Shown piece by piece: positions 26,328 to 34,513 of a DNA stretch of 64,000 nt. The stretch is from WHSW01 sp963749365 (lineage in GTDB: Bacteria > Actinomycetota > Thermoleophilia > Solirubrobacterales > 70-9), in assembly GCA_963749365.1 (NCBI GenBank), contig CAVVME010000004.1:434001-498000 (forward strand), given 5' to 3'. How positions within the stretch are numbered: the stretch's first letter is position 1; each line of letters opens with the position of its first letter. Position numbers and translations under genes: made by a program. The notes under the pieces were generated by a model. That model made no database searches. It saw nothing but the letters and a program-made list of their open reading frames with translations, and was not told the origin of the DNA.

Positions 26328-26639
26328 ATGCCCCTTCTACGTCAAGGCCCCGGTCTGGTTCGCGGCGTCGCCCGGACCGCGGTCGTCGCCGGCACCGCTA
26401 CCGCCGTCAGCGGCCGCGTCGCCCGGCGCCAGCAGGCCAAGTACGCCGACCAGGACGGACAGGTCGCCGCCCAGCGCGAGGCGTCCGCCGAGCAGGCCTA
26501 CGAGCAGCAGGCACCCGCGGCAGCTCCCGCCGGGTCCGACTACACCGCCGAGCTCGAGAAGCTGGCGAAGCTGCGCGACGAGGGAGTGATCAGTGCCGAG
26601 GACTTCGAGGCGAAGAAGAAGCAGCTGCTCGGGATCTAG
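26328..26639 (+). CDS. SHOCT domain protein
   Basis: 103 residues preceded by AAAGGAGATCCC. The N-terminal part MPLLRQGPGLVRGVARTAVVAGTA is amphipathic and moderately hydrophobic. The middle is Gln/Ala-rich. The last 35 residues form a SHOCT domain (AELEKLAKLRDEGVISAEDFEAKKKQLLG), a short two-helix module at protein ends that probably mediates oligomerisation. It is co-directional with and close to the DUF6325 gene, a common pair in actinobacteria. The function is unknown. Confidence 0.85.
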   Translation: MPLLRQGPGLVRGVARTAVVAGTATAVSGRVARRQQAKYADQDGQVAAQREASAEQAYEQQAPAAAPAGSDYTAELEKLAKLRDEGVISAEDFEAKKKQLLGI

Positions 26640-26681
26640 CGAGTCGGCCCCAACGGCTCGCCGCCGGCCTCCGATGATCGT

Positions 26682-27971
26682 ATGACCAACCCCCGCATCG
26701 CGGCGATCTTGGCCGTGACGCTCGCGGCGCTGACAATCGCGGCGGCCACATACTCGGTGATCGCCAGCTTTCCCCGCGGCCTGATCATCGCGGTGCTCCT
26801 GATCGGGGCGGCGATCGTGGGTTGGTACGGGCTGATCCGCCGAGGGGCACGGCGAGCCGTCGGCCTCGCTGCTGCCGCGGTCCTCGTCCTGGCAACGCTG
26901 CTGATCGTGATCCTCGACGGCGGGGTCCCGGAGGCGATCGTGGTCGGGGCGATGGCGCTCGGGACCTTGGTCGCCGCCAAGGTCGCCTTCGCCGTCCACA
27001 TCCCGCTCGCCGACGCCGACCCGCCGACGCACCCGGTGCTGTTCTTCAACCCGAAGTCCGGCGGCGGCAAGGCGGAGCGGTTCAAGCTCGCCGACGAGGC
27101 GCGGGCACGAGGGATCGAGCCGATCGAGCTCACCCTCGGCAGCGACCTCGAGCAGCTCGTGCGAGCCGCCGTCGCCGAGGGCGCCGACGGACTGGCGATG
27201 GCCGGCGGCGACGGCTCGCAGGCTGTGGTCGCCGCCGTCGCCTCCGAGCTCGACCTACCCTACGCCTGCATCCCGGCCGGGACGCGCAACCACTTCGCCC
27301 TCGACCTCGGCGTCGATCGCGACGACGTCGTCGGCGCGCTCGACTCGTTCGTCGACGGCGGCGAGCGCCGGGTCGATCTCGCAGAGGTCAACGGACGCGT
27401 TTTCGTCAACAACGTCTCGCTCGGCCTCTACGCGGAGGCTGTCCAACGCGAGGGCTATCGCGAGGCGAAGCTGAAGACGATCCTCGACACCCTCCCCGAC
27501 GTGCTTGGGCCCGAGGGCGAGGAGCTCGACCTTCGCTGGACCGGCCCCGGCGGGCACGAGCACTCCTCGGGGGCGGCGATCCTGGTCTCGAACAACCGCT
27601 ACCGGCTCGGAAAGGCGGTCGGTTCGGGCACACGGCCGCGAATCGACGACGGCCTGCTCGGGATCACGGTCGCCTCCGCGCCGACCGGCAGAGGTGAGGC
27701 CCGGCAGGCACCCCAGCGGCCTTGGCGGGAATGGTCGACGCCCACCTTCGAGGTCGATGCGGAAGGCCCGGTCGCCGCCGGCGTCGACGGCGAGGCGTTG
27801 GTGCTTGAGGCCCCGCTTCGCTTTCGCATCCTGCCCGGGGTGCTGCGGGTTCGGATCGCGCGCGCGCATCCGGGCGCCTCCCCGTCGGCGGCGATGCCCG
27901 AGGGCCTGCCCGACACCGCCCGTGCAGTGTTGGCGATCGCCGCCGGGCGTTCAGCCGCAATCGCCCGTTAA
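26682..27971 (+). CDS. Diacylglycerol/sphingosine kinase-like lipid kinase with N-terminal membrane helices
   Basis: 429 residues. The first ~110 residues hold three or four hydrophobic segments, an addition absent from plain YegS/DgkB enzymes. The kinase part has VLFFNPKSGGGKAERFKL (residue 120 on), the nucleotide loop MAGGDGSQAVV (GGDG) and PAGTRNHFALDLG, then the second beta-rich domain with NNVSLGLYAEAV and GVDGEALVLEAPLRF. It likely phosphorylates a lipid or polyprenol-linked diol at the membrane. The substrate is not determined. It belongs to the run of membrane-stress genes 25356-28234. Confidence 0.86.
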   Translation: MTNPRIAAILAVTLAALTIAAATYSVIASFPRGLIIAVLLIGAAIVGWYGLIRRGARRAVGLAAAAVLVLATLLIVILDGGVPEAIVVGAMALGTLVAAKVAFAVHIPLADADPPTHPVLFFNPKSGGGKAERFKLADEARARGIEPIELTLGSDLEQLVRAAVAEGADGLAMAGGDGSQAVVAAVASELDLPYACIPAGTRNHFALDLGVDRDDVVGALDSFVDGGERRVDLAEVNGRVFVNNVSLGLYAEAVQREGYREAKLKTILDTLPDVLGPEGEELDLRWTGPGGHEHSSGAAILVSNNRYRLGKAVGSGTRPRIDDGLLGITVASAPTGRGEARQAPQRPWREWSTPTFEVDAEGPVAAGVDGEALVLEAPLRFRILPGVLRVRIARAHPGASPSAAMPEGLPDTARAVLAIAAGRSAAIAR

Positions 27972-28015
27972 TCCGTCAAGAACCAACCGGAACCAGACAC
28001 GAGAAGGAGAAGTCA

Positions 28016-28234
28016 ATGGATGTCGTCGAGATCGAGCAGAAGGAGATCCTGGAACGCAAGGAGGTCGTGGCCCGTCTGCGAGCCCTCGCCAGCATGCTTG
28101 CCAAGGGCAACGAGCTCAAGTTCGAGCAGGGCGGGATGAAGATGACGGTCCACGTCCCCGACAAGGTCCAGCTCAAGGTCGAGCTCGAGGTCGAGAGCGA
28201 CGAACGTGAGCTCGAGATCGAGCTCAAGTGGTGA
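28016..28234 (+). CDS. Amphi-Trp domain protein
   Basis: 72 residues, with GAGAAGGAGAAGTCA as ribosome binding region. It ends in alternating Glu and hydrophobic residues (LKVELEVESDERELEIELKW) with the terminal Trp that gives the amphi-Trp domain its name. The N-terminal half (EILERKEVVARLRALASML) is helical. This small domain appears alone or fused in archaea and bacteria and has no known function. The 3' end overlaps the convergent YrhK-like gene by 11 bases. Confidence 0.78.
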   Translation: MDVVEIEQKEILERKEVVARLRALASMLAKGNELKFEQGGMKMTVHVPDKVQLKVELEVESDERELEIELKW

Positions 28235-29081
28235 CGTCGTTCCCCTCGGGCAGTAGCAACACGGCGCCGACCAGGAAGCAGAGCGCGCCCAACGAGGTGG
28301 TGACGTTGGCAACCGCCAAGTCGAGCACGTCGCCGGTGTCGGGCACGACGAACCCGGCGACCGCCGAGACCGCGAACAGGATGCAACCGAGGAAGTTGAT
28401 CGTCGCGATCTTCCACTCCAGGTTTCGTTCCGCCCGCCAAACGCCCCCGCCCCGGACCTCGAGGTACGCCAGCCAGCCGGCAACCAGGAAGCAGATGGAA
28501 CCCACGGCCTCGGGCGCCCAGACGAGGCGGTCGACGTGCGATGTATCGAAGCTCGCCCGCATCGCCCGGTAGGTGTCGATGTTGAAGAAGATCGTCCCAA
28601 CCAGCTGGATCAGGGTCGCCCACCAGTCGATTCGGCCAGGCTCGAACGTGATCAGCCGGATCCGGTGGGTCCGGCGGCCGGCCGGGTCACGGTCCGCGTT
28701 GGCGGCCTCCAGATACTGCAGCAGGGCGGCGGAGGTGAAGAAGACCGAGCCGACGAAGAACACCGCGCCGTCGGCGGCCGAGCCCACCAGGCCGGCGAAG
28801 CCCGGAAACGGGCCGAGGAGGAAGCAGACCGATCCGATCGCGAACAGAACTCCGATCCACCATGAGGCATGGCCCGGGGCCCACCAGCGGCGACGGGGCC
28901 GGGTCGCACGGGAGAGGCGCGAGGCGTGCTTGCGCGCGAACCGCGACGACCACCGGACGATCTCCCCGTCAGGGCGGCGGTAGGCGACGTGAGTGGTGAA
29001 CGGGCCGATCGCGTCGCGGTCGACCACGGTCCAGCCCTGCGGGGTTCCCGGATACCTCTCCGCCAAGCGGTGCCCGGGCAT
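28224..29081 (-). CDS. YrhK-domain membrane protein
   Basis: 285 residues. A soluble, Arg-rich N-terminal section (residues 1-70, with YRRPDGEIVRWSSRFARKH) precedes seven to eight hydrophobic segments. Two repeats of 'W-x-x-x-L-F-A-I-G-S-V-C-F-L' and 'GxxxFxxGSxxFTxAAxLQYLE' type, with the YLEAANADRD segment and IDWWATLIQLVGTIFFNIDTY, match the YrhK family seen in soil actinobacteria. There are no catalytic motifs. The function is unknown; it is an integral membrane protein of the cytoplasmic membrane. Confidence 0.75.
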   Translation of the reverse strand: MPGHRLAERYPGTPQGWTVVDRDAIGPFTTHVAYRRPDGEIVRWSSRFARKHASRLSRATRPRRRWWAPGHASWWIGVLFAIGSVCFLLGPFPGFAGLVGSAADGAVFFVGSVFFTSAALLQYLEAANADRDPAGRRTHRIRLITFEPGRIDWWATLIQLVGTIFFNIDTYRAMRASFDTSHVDRLVWAPEAVGSICFLVAGWLAYLEVRGGGVWRAERNLEWKIATINFLGCILFAVSAVAGFVVPDTGDVLDLAVANVTTSLGALCFLVGAVLLLPEGNDVTT

Positions 29082-29164
29082 CGGCGGAGCCTAGTCACCG
29101 ATCCGGCTCGGGCCGCCGCGGATCCGGCTTCGCGCCGAGACGACCGCGGATAGCCTGCCGACCG

Positions 29165-31225
29165 ATGCCCGGCGGCCCAGCCACCGATCCAGACGGACCC
29201 CGCGACGTCGCCGGAGTCGCCTGGAGACCGGCCAAGCCCGGCCTCCGCCCGCTGCGCCTTTTCGTCGCCTGGATCGTCTCGGCGGCGTCGGTCTATGCCG
29301 CCGGCGCGATCGTTCCCGGGGTCAGCCTCGACGACCCCGGCGGAGCGTTCCTGGTCGCGGCGCTGATCGCGGTCATCAACGCTTTCCTGCCGCCCCTGAT
29401 CGCGGCGTTGCGGCTCCCCTTCACGCTGGTCGCCGGCTTCCTCCTGGTCCTGTTCGCCGATGCGGGGGCGCTGATGCTGACCGACGAGCTGTTCCCCGAG
29501 GTGCTCAGGATCGACTCGTTCGCGGACGCCCTGCTGATGTCGCTGGTGATGGCGGCGGTTTCGATCGTGCTCCAGGCGATCACCGGGACCAACGACGACG
29601 ACGAGTACACGCTGCGAGTGATCCGGCGGATCGCACAGCGCCAGGGGGGCGGACGACCAACCGACACGGCAGGCATCGTCTTTCTCGAGATCGACGGCCT
29701 GGCGCTGCCGATCCTGCGCAGCGCGATGCGCGACGGCAGCGCTCCCAACATGGCCCGCTGGATCGCCGAGGGCGGCTACCACGTTGCCGAGTGGGAGACC
29801 GACCTCTCCTCGCAGACCGGAGCCAGCCAGGCCGGGATCCTGCTCGGCTCCAACGAGGGGATCCCGGCGTTCCGGTGGGTCGAGAAGGAGAGCGCGACGC
29901 TGATGTCGTGCTCGGCGCCGGCCGATTGCGCCGAGATCGAGCGACGTCACGCGACCGGCCGCGGGCTGCTCGTCGACGGAGGGGCGAGCCGGGGAAACCT
30001 GCTCTCTGGCGAGGCCGACGAGACGATCCTCACCGTGAGCCGGATGGAGGCCGAGAAGCGAGCCAACCCCGGCTACCGGGCGTTCCTCGCCAACGGCTTC
30101 AACGTCACCCGGGCGCTGGTCCTGTTCGTCTGGGAGGTACTGCTCGAGTGGACGGCCGCGATCCGGGCGATTCGCCGTGACGTCCGGCCGCGCGGCCATC
30201 GAGGCGGGATCTACCCATTGCTACGCGGGGCGATGTGCGTGATCGTGCGCGACCTGATCGTCTTCGGGGTGCTGACCGACATGATGCGCGGGCGTCCCGC
30301 GGTCTACGCAACCTTCTCGAGCTATGACGAAGTCGCCCACCATTCAGGGCTCCAGCGCGCCGACACGATGGAGGCGCTGCGCAAGCTCGACCAGCAGTTC
30401 GGGCGGATCGAGCGGGCTCGTCGCTACGCGGCAAGACCCTACGAGATCGTCGTCCTCTCCGACCACGGCCAGACCCAGGGTGCGACCTTCAAGCAGCGAA
30501 ACGGCTATGGACTCGACGAGCTGGTCGAGCGCTCGCTCAGCCGGGGCGAGGTCGCGGACTTCGCCGGTGGCGACGAGCAGAGCGCGATGGTCGGACACGC
30601 GATCAGCGAGGCAACCGGGCGAAGCGAGGAGAAGCGTCCCAAGAACGACGTCTCGGATCGCGAGGTCGTTGTGCTGGGGTCCGGGAACCTGGGGCTGGTC
30701 TACCTGATGGAGGAGCGGCGGCGACTCACCCTCGAGGAGATCGACGAGCGCCACCCGAACCTGATCCGGGCCCTGCGCGAGCACCCACACATCGGCTGGC
30801 TGCTTGTCCGCTCATCCGAGCACGGCGCCCTCGCCGTGGGCGCCGACGGCGTCCACCACCTCGCCGCCGGTCGCGTCGAGGGAGAGGATCCGCTCGGTCC
30901 GTTCCCGCCGAACTCCGGGCAGCACCTGCTGCGCACCGACGGCTTCGAGCACGTCGGGGACATCATGGTCGGCAGTTTCTATGACCCCGAGCTCGACGAG
31001 GGCTGCGCGTTCGAGGAGCTGATCTCGTTCCACGGCGGCATCGGCGGCCCCCAGACCAGGCCGTTCATCCTCTACCCGGACGGGCTCGAGGTCCCCGAAG
31101 AGCCGATCGTCGGCGCCGCGGCGGTGCATGAGCTGCTGACCGGGTGGCGGCACCAGCTCGCGGGGGCGGATCACCCGTATCGGACGACGCACAGGTCCGT
31201 CGCCGAGACTACGATCGCTCGGTGA
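29165..31225 (+). CDS. Fusion of holin-4-like membrane domain and alkaline-phosphatase-fold phosphodiesterase
   Basis: 686 residues. Residues 28-135 have four hydrophobic segments with the phage-holin-4 superfamily look (FVAWIVSAASVYAAGAIVPG, LIAVINAFLPPLIAALRLPFTLVAGFLLVLF). From residue 165 an alkaline-phosphatase superfamily (type I phosphodiesterase/nucleotide pyrophosphatase) domain follows: GIVFLEIDGLALPILRSA (first metal Asp), a Thr nucleophile region SSQTGASQAGILLG, YATFSSYDEVAHHSG (Asp and His) and VVLSDHGQTQG (Asp-His). The catalytic domain probably stays at the membrane. The substrate may be a lipid-linked or polymer phosphodiester. The stop overlaps the next start (GTGA). Confidence 0.85.
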   Translation: MPGGPATDPDGPRDVAGVAWRPAKPGLRPLRLFVAWIVSAASVYAAGAIVPGVSLDDPGGAFLVAALIAVINAFLPPLIAALRLPFTLVAGFLLVLFADAGALMLTDELFPEVLRIDSFADALLMSLVMAAVSIVLQAITGTNDDDEYTLRVIRRIAQRQGGGRPTDTAGIVFLEIDGLALPILRSAMRDGSAPNMARWIAEGGYHVAEWETDLSSQTGASQAGILLGSNEGIPAFRWVEKESATLMSCSAPADCAEIERRHATGRGLLVDGGASRGNLLSGEADETILTVSRMEAEKRANPGYRAFLANGFNVTRALVLFVWEVLLEWTAAIRAIRRDVRPRGHRGGIYPLLRGAMCVIVRDLIVFGVLTDMMRGRPAVYATFSSYDEVAHHSGLQRADTMEALRKLDQQFGRIERARRYAARPYEIVVLSDHGQTQGATFKQRNGYGLDELVERSLSRGEVADFAGGDEQSAMVGHAISEATGRSEEKRPKNDVSDREVVVLGSGNLGLVYLMEERRRLTLEEIDERHPNLIRALREHPHIGWLLVRSSEHGALAVGADGVHHLAAGRVEGEDPLGPFPPNSGQHLLRTDGFEHVGDIMVGSFYDPELDEGCAFEELISFHGGIGGPQTRPFILYPDGLEVPEEPIVGAAAVHELLTGWRHQLAGADHPYRTTHRSVAETTIAR

Positions 31226-32418
31226 TCCGCGGCCGGTTGCACCGACGCGAGCGCTCGGCAAGCGAGGAAGGCGACGACGATTACGTCGAGATCGACCCAG
31301 GCGAACTGAGCCGGGTCTTCACCGTGCCCGACTGGCTTCGCAATGTCGGACTGATGTCATGGTTGCTGGTTGGAGTGGCGGTCCTGCTCGTGGGCCTGGT
31401 CTGGCTCGCCTCCCTGACCGCCGTGATCGTGGTCCCGGTGATCGTCGCGGCGATCGTCGCCGCGGTCGGCTCACCGCTGGTCGGCTGGCTCAACCGCCAC
31501 CGGGTGCCGCGCGCGCTGGGAGCGGCGCTGTTGATGCTGGCGATAGTCGCTGTCGCCACCGGGATGCTGTTGATAGTGGTGCTCGGGATCACCGGCCAGG
31601 CGAGCGACATCGGAGGGCACCTCTCCGACGCCGAGGACACCGTCGCCGGCTGGCTCCAGGACCTCGGCCTGAGCCCCGACAAGGCTGATCAGGCAAAGCA
31701 GGACGCCAGCTCGGGGATCAGCGACAGCGCCTCGGCGCTGCTCAACGGCGTCGCCTCGGGCGTCAGGGAACTCTCCTCGCTGGTCTTCTTTCTCGCGATG
31801 ACGGCACTGAGCCTGTTCTTTTTGCTCAAGGACGGCCCGCTGATCCGCACCTGGGTCGAGAACCACTCGGGGGTGCCGAAGCCGGTCGCGGAGACGATCG
31901 GCCGGCGCGTGCTCGGGTCACTGCGCGGCTACTTCCTCGGGGTGACGATCGTCGCGGCCTTCAACGCCGTCGTGGTCACGCTCGGGGCGCTGCTGCTCGG
32001 GGTGCCGCTGATCGGCACGATCGCCGCGGTCACATTCATCGGCGCATACATCCCCTACCTCGGCGCCTGGGCGGCGGGGGCGTTCGCGGTCCTGATCGCG
32101 CTCGGCAGCTCGGGCACCGACGCGGCGGCCGGGATGATCGTCGTCCAGCTGCTCGCCAACGGGGTCCTGCAGCAACTCGTGCAGCCGTTCGCGATGGGTG
32201 CGGCGCTCGGGATCCACCCGCTCGCGGTGCTGATCGTGACGATCGCGGGCGGGGCGTTGTTCGGGACGATCGGATTGATCCTCGCCGCGCCGCTCACCTC
32301 GGCGATCACGCGCATCTCCGCCGACCTCGCACGGGCGCGCGCCGACGAGGCCGACGCCTCGTCGCTCACCGAGCAGCCGACGCTCGGCGGTCCCGAGCCG
32401 GCGACAGGGGGGACTTGA
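31222..32418 (+). CDS. AI-2E family transporter (PerM-like permease)
   Basis: 398 residues from the GTG that overlaps the stop of the phosphodiesterase fusion; an earlier in-frame start at 31144 would lie inside that gene. A charged N-terminus leads into TM1-2 (WLLVGVAVLLVGLVWLASL), a soluble stretch (residues 130-190), and then the AI-2E core: FFLAMTALSLFFLLKDG, GYFLGVTIVAAFNAVVVTLGALLLGVPL, TFIGAYIPYLGAWAAG and QPFAMGAALGIHPLAVL. The family includes TqsA and Na+/H+ antiporters, so the name does not prove quorum-signal export. Coupling to the phosphodiesterase hints at a joint envelope role. Confidence 0.88.
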   Translation: MIRGRLHRRERSASEEGDDDYVEIDPGELSRVFTVPDWLRNVGLMSWLLVGVAVLLVGLVWLASLTAVIVVPVIVAAIVAAVGSPLVGWLNRHRVPRALGAALLMLAIVAVATGMLLIVVLGITGQASDIGGHLSDAEDTVAGWLQDLGLSPDKADQAKQDASSGISDSASALLNGVASGVRELSSLVFFLAMTALSLFFLLKDGPLIRTWVENHSGVPKPVAETIGRRVLGSLRGYFLGVTIVAAFNAVVVTLGALLLGVPLIGTIAAVTFIGAYIPYLGAWAAGAFAVLIALGSSGTDAAAGMIVVQLLANGVLQQLVQPFAMGAALGIHPLAVLIVTIAGGALFGTIGLILAAPLTSAITRISADLARARADEADASSLTEQPTLGGPEPATGGT

Positions 32419-32423
32419 ACGGC

Positions 32424-32900
32424 TCAGCCGCCCGGCGGCCGCGCGCCGCTGTCGCCCGCAAGCCGGGCGATGTCCGCGCGCATCGCCTCTACTTCGGCGC
32501 TGACCCGGTCAAGCCGCTCGATCACCGGATCGTCGGCGTTCGCACGTCGGCGCTCCTGTGCCGCGGTCACGAAGCCGCTGGTGATGAATCCGGTGATCAC
32601 GGCGAAGAAGGAGAGCCCGCCGACCATGAGCACGGTTGCGATCATCTTCCCGTCGGCCTCCTGTGGCACGACGTCGCCGTAGCCGACTGTGGTTACGGTC
32701 TGGGTCGCCCACCACATCCCGTCCCAGACCGTGTCGAAGCTGTCCGGATCGACGAGTCGCTCGACCACGCCGAAGATGACGATCGCCGCGAGCCAGAGGA
32801 CGGCGACCACCGACGCGGCGACCCGCGGTCGCAGCCCCTTGCGCTCGACGCGGCGCTCGATGTAGCGGGCGCCCTTGGGCTGTCCGGGCGGGGTTTCCAT
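32424..32900 (-). CDS. Two-TM potassium channel family protein
   Basis: 158 residues from the ATG METPPGQP; a longer frame to 32987 runs into the divergent gene and is less likely. TM1 (VAASVVAVLWLAAIVIFGVVE) is followed by a pore helix (GMWWATQTV), the K+ selectivity filter TVGYGD, TM2 (IATVLMVGGLSFFAVITGFIT) and a C-terminal coiled coil (VIERLDRVSAEVEAMRADIARL) that probably tetramerises the channel. There is no RCK or voltage sensor domain. It is convergent with the AI-2E gene (5-base gap). Confidence 0.9.
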   Translation of the reverse strand: METPPGQPKGARYIERRVERKGLRPRVAASVVAVLWLAAIVIFGVVERLVDPDSFDTVWDGMWWATQTVTTVGYGDVVPQEADGKMIATVLMVGGLSFFAVITGFITSGFVTAAQERRRANADDPVIERLDRVSAEVEAMRADIARLAGDSGARPPGG

Positions 32901-32941
32901 CGCCTCGATGTTCGCCGTGCCCCGGGGGAGCCCTGCCGACC

Positions 32942-34513
32942 ATGAGCACCGACGCCCCGAAGCGCGCCGGGGCCGTGCTCGCGGCATTGATCATCGTCGC
33001 GGCGGTGGCGAACCTGAACCTCGCGGTCGCCAACGTCGCCCTACCCGACATCGGCAAGGCCTTCGACGCCGGCCAGACGGCGCTCAACCTGGTCGCGGTC
33101 GGCTACTCGCTCGGGCTTGCGGCCTCGGTGCTCTATCTGGGCGCGGTCGGGGATCGCTATGGGCGCAAGCTGATGCTGGTCGGCGGGATGGCGCTCTCGA
33201 TCCCGGCCTCCCTGCTCGCCGCCTTCGCACCGTCGATCGAGGTCCTGTTCGTCGCCCGGGTGATCGGCGGGCTCGCCGCCGGGATGGCGTTCCCCACGAC
33301 CCTGGCGCTGATCACGGCGCTCTGGTCGGGCCCGGAGCGAACAAAGTCGATTGCGCTCTGGTCGGGGATCGGCGGCGCGATCGCGGCGCTCGGCCCGCTG
33401 CTCTCCGGTGCGCTGCTCGAGCAGTTCGACTGGGGATCGGTCTTCCTGGTCACGCTACCGCTCGCGGTCATCGCGCTGATCATGGCCCTGCGGCTGGTTC
33501 CCGCGCACGTCAACGAGACCAGCGATCCGGTCGACAACCTGGGCGGCATCCTCGCTGTCCTGCTCGTTGCGGCGCTCGTGCTCGCGATCAATTTCGCGCC
33601 GGTCCCGAGCGAAGGCACGCTGGCCCTCGGACTGGCGGCGATCGCGCTCGCCGCCGCGGTGGCGTTCGTCATCCGCCAGCGCCGCGCCAAGGCCCCTTTG
33701 TACGACCTCGAGGTCGCAGCGAGGCCAACCTTCTGGGTTGCGGCCGTAGCCGGGATCATCGTCTTCGGGACGCTGATGGGGGCGATGTTCATCGGCCAGC
33801 AGTTCCTCCAGAACGTGCTCGGCTACTCGACGCTGGACGCAGGCCTGGCAATTCTCCCGGCGGCCATGCTGATGGTCCTCGTCGCCCCCCGTTCGGCGAA
33901 GGTGGTCGACGCCAGCGGCGCCCGGTTCACGCTGCTGCTCGGTTACGCGTTTTGCCTGCTCGGCTTCCTGGTGATGCTGCTGCTCTGGAGGGAGGACATC
34001 TCGTACTGGAAAGTCGGCCTCGGCTACGCGCTGATCGGTATCGGTGTCGGCTTCGCCGGCACGCCCGCCTCACATTCCCTGACCGGCTCGGTCCCGGTCG
34101 ATCGAGCGGGGATGGCATCGGGGACCGCGGACCTCCAGCGTGACCTCGGCGGCGCGATCATGCAGTCGATCCTCGGCGCCGTCCTGACCGCCGGCTACGC
34201 CTCGGCCGTGAGCGCGTCGATCGCATCGTCCCCCAACGCCGACAAGGTCACCGACGACGTCCAGAGTGAGCTGACCAAGTCGTTCTCGAGCGCTGCCGAT
34301 ACCGCCGAGCAGTACCCCAAGTACGCGAGCGACATCATTGCCGCCGCCAAGTCGGCATTCCTACAGGGTGACGAGTGGGCCTACATTGCCGGGATCGTCG
34401 CGATCCTGATCGGCGCCGCGGTCGTCTTCTTCCTCTTTCCAAGCAAGGACGACGAGCAGCGGCTGCTCGGCGAGTATCAGGCCGAAGACGCCGGCCGACT
34501 GTCCGCCGCATGA
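32942..34513 (+). CDS. MFS transporter, DHA2-type (14 TM) drug exporter
   Basis: 523 residues with 13-14 hydrophobic segments. It has motif A after TM2 (GAVGDRYGRKLMLVGG), NVALPDIGKAF in the first loop as in EmrB/QacA relatives, and motif C-like GIGGAIAALGPLLSG in TM5. The C-terminal part has an exported loop with DDVQSELTKSFSSAADTAEQ before the last helix, a feature of actinobacterial DHA2 pumps. It is translationally coupled to a second pump (ATGA overlap at 34510-34513). No TetR-type regulator is next to it. Confidence 0.88.
   Translation: MSTDAPKRAGAVLAALIIVAAVANLNLAVANVALPDIGKAFDAGQTALNLVAVGYSLGLAASVLYLGAVGDRYGRKLMLVGGMALSIPASLLAAFAPSIEVLFVARVIGGLAAGMAFPTTLALITALWSGPERTKSIALWSGIGGAIAALGPLLSGALLEQFDWGSVFLVTLPLAVIALIMALRLVPAHVNETSDPVDNLGGILAVLLVAALVLAINFAPVPSEGTLALGLAAIALAAAVAFVIRQRRAKAPLYDLEVAARPTFWVAAVAGIIVFGTLMGAMFIGQQFLQNVLGYSTLDAGLAILPAAMLMVLVAPRSAKVVDASGARFTLLLGYAFCLLGFLVMLLLWREDISYWKVGLGYALIGIGVGFAGTPASHSLTGSVPVDRAGMASGTADLQRDLGGAIMQSILGAVLTAGYASAVSASIASSPNADKVTDDVQSELTKSFSSAADTAEQYPKYASDIIAAAKSAFLQGDEWAYIAGIVAILIGAAVVFFLFPSKDDEQRLLGEYQAEDAGRLSAA

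Noticed and set aside
29165..31225. Prophage holin
   Set aside because: The holin-like helices are fused to a phosphodiesterase, and no endolysin or other phage gene is nearby.
31222..32418. Autoinducer-2 exporter and quorum sensing locus
   Set aside because: The family name is historical; members include ion antiporters, and no luxS, lsr or receptor genes are present.
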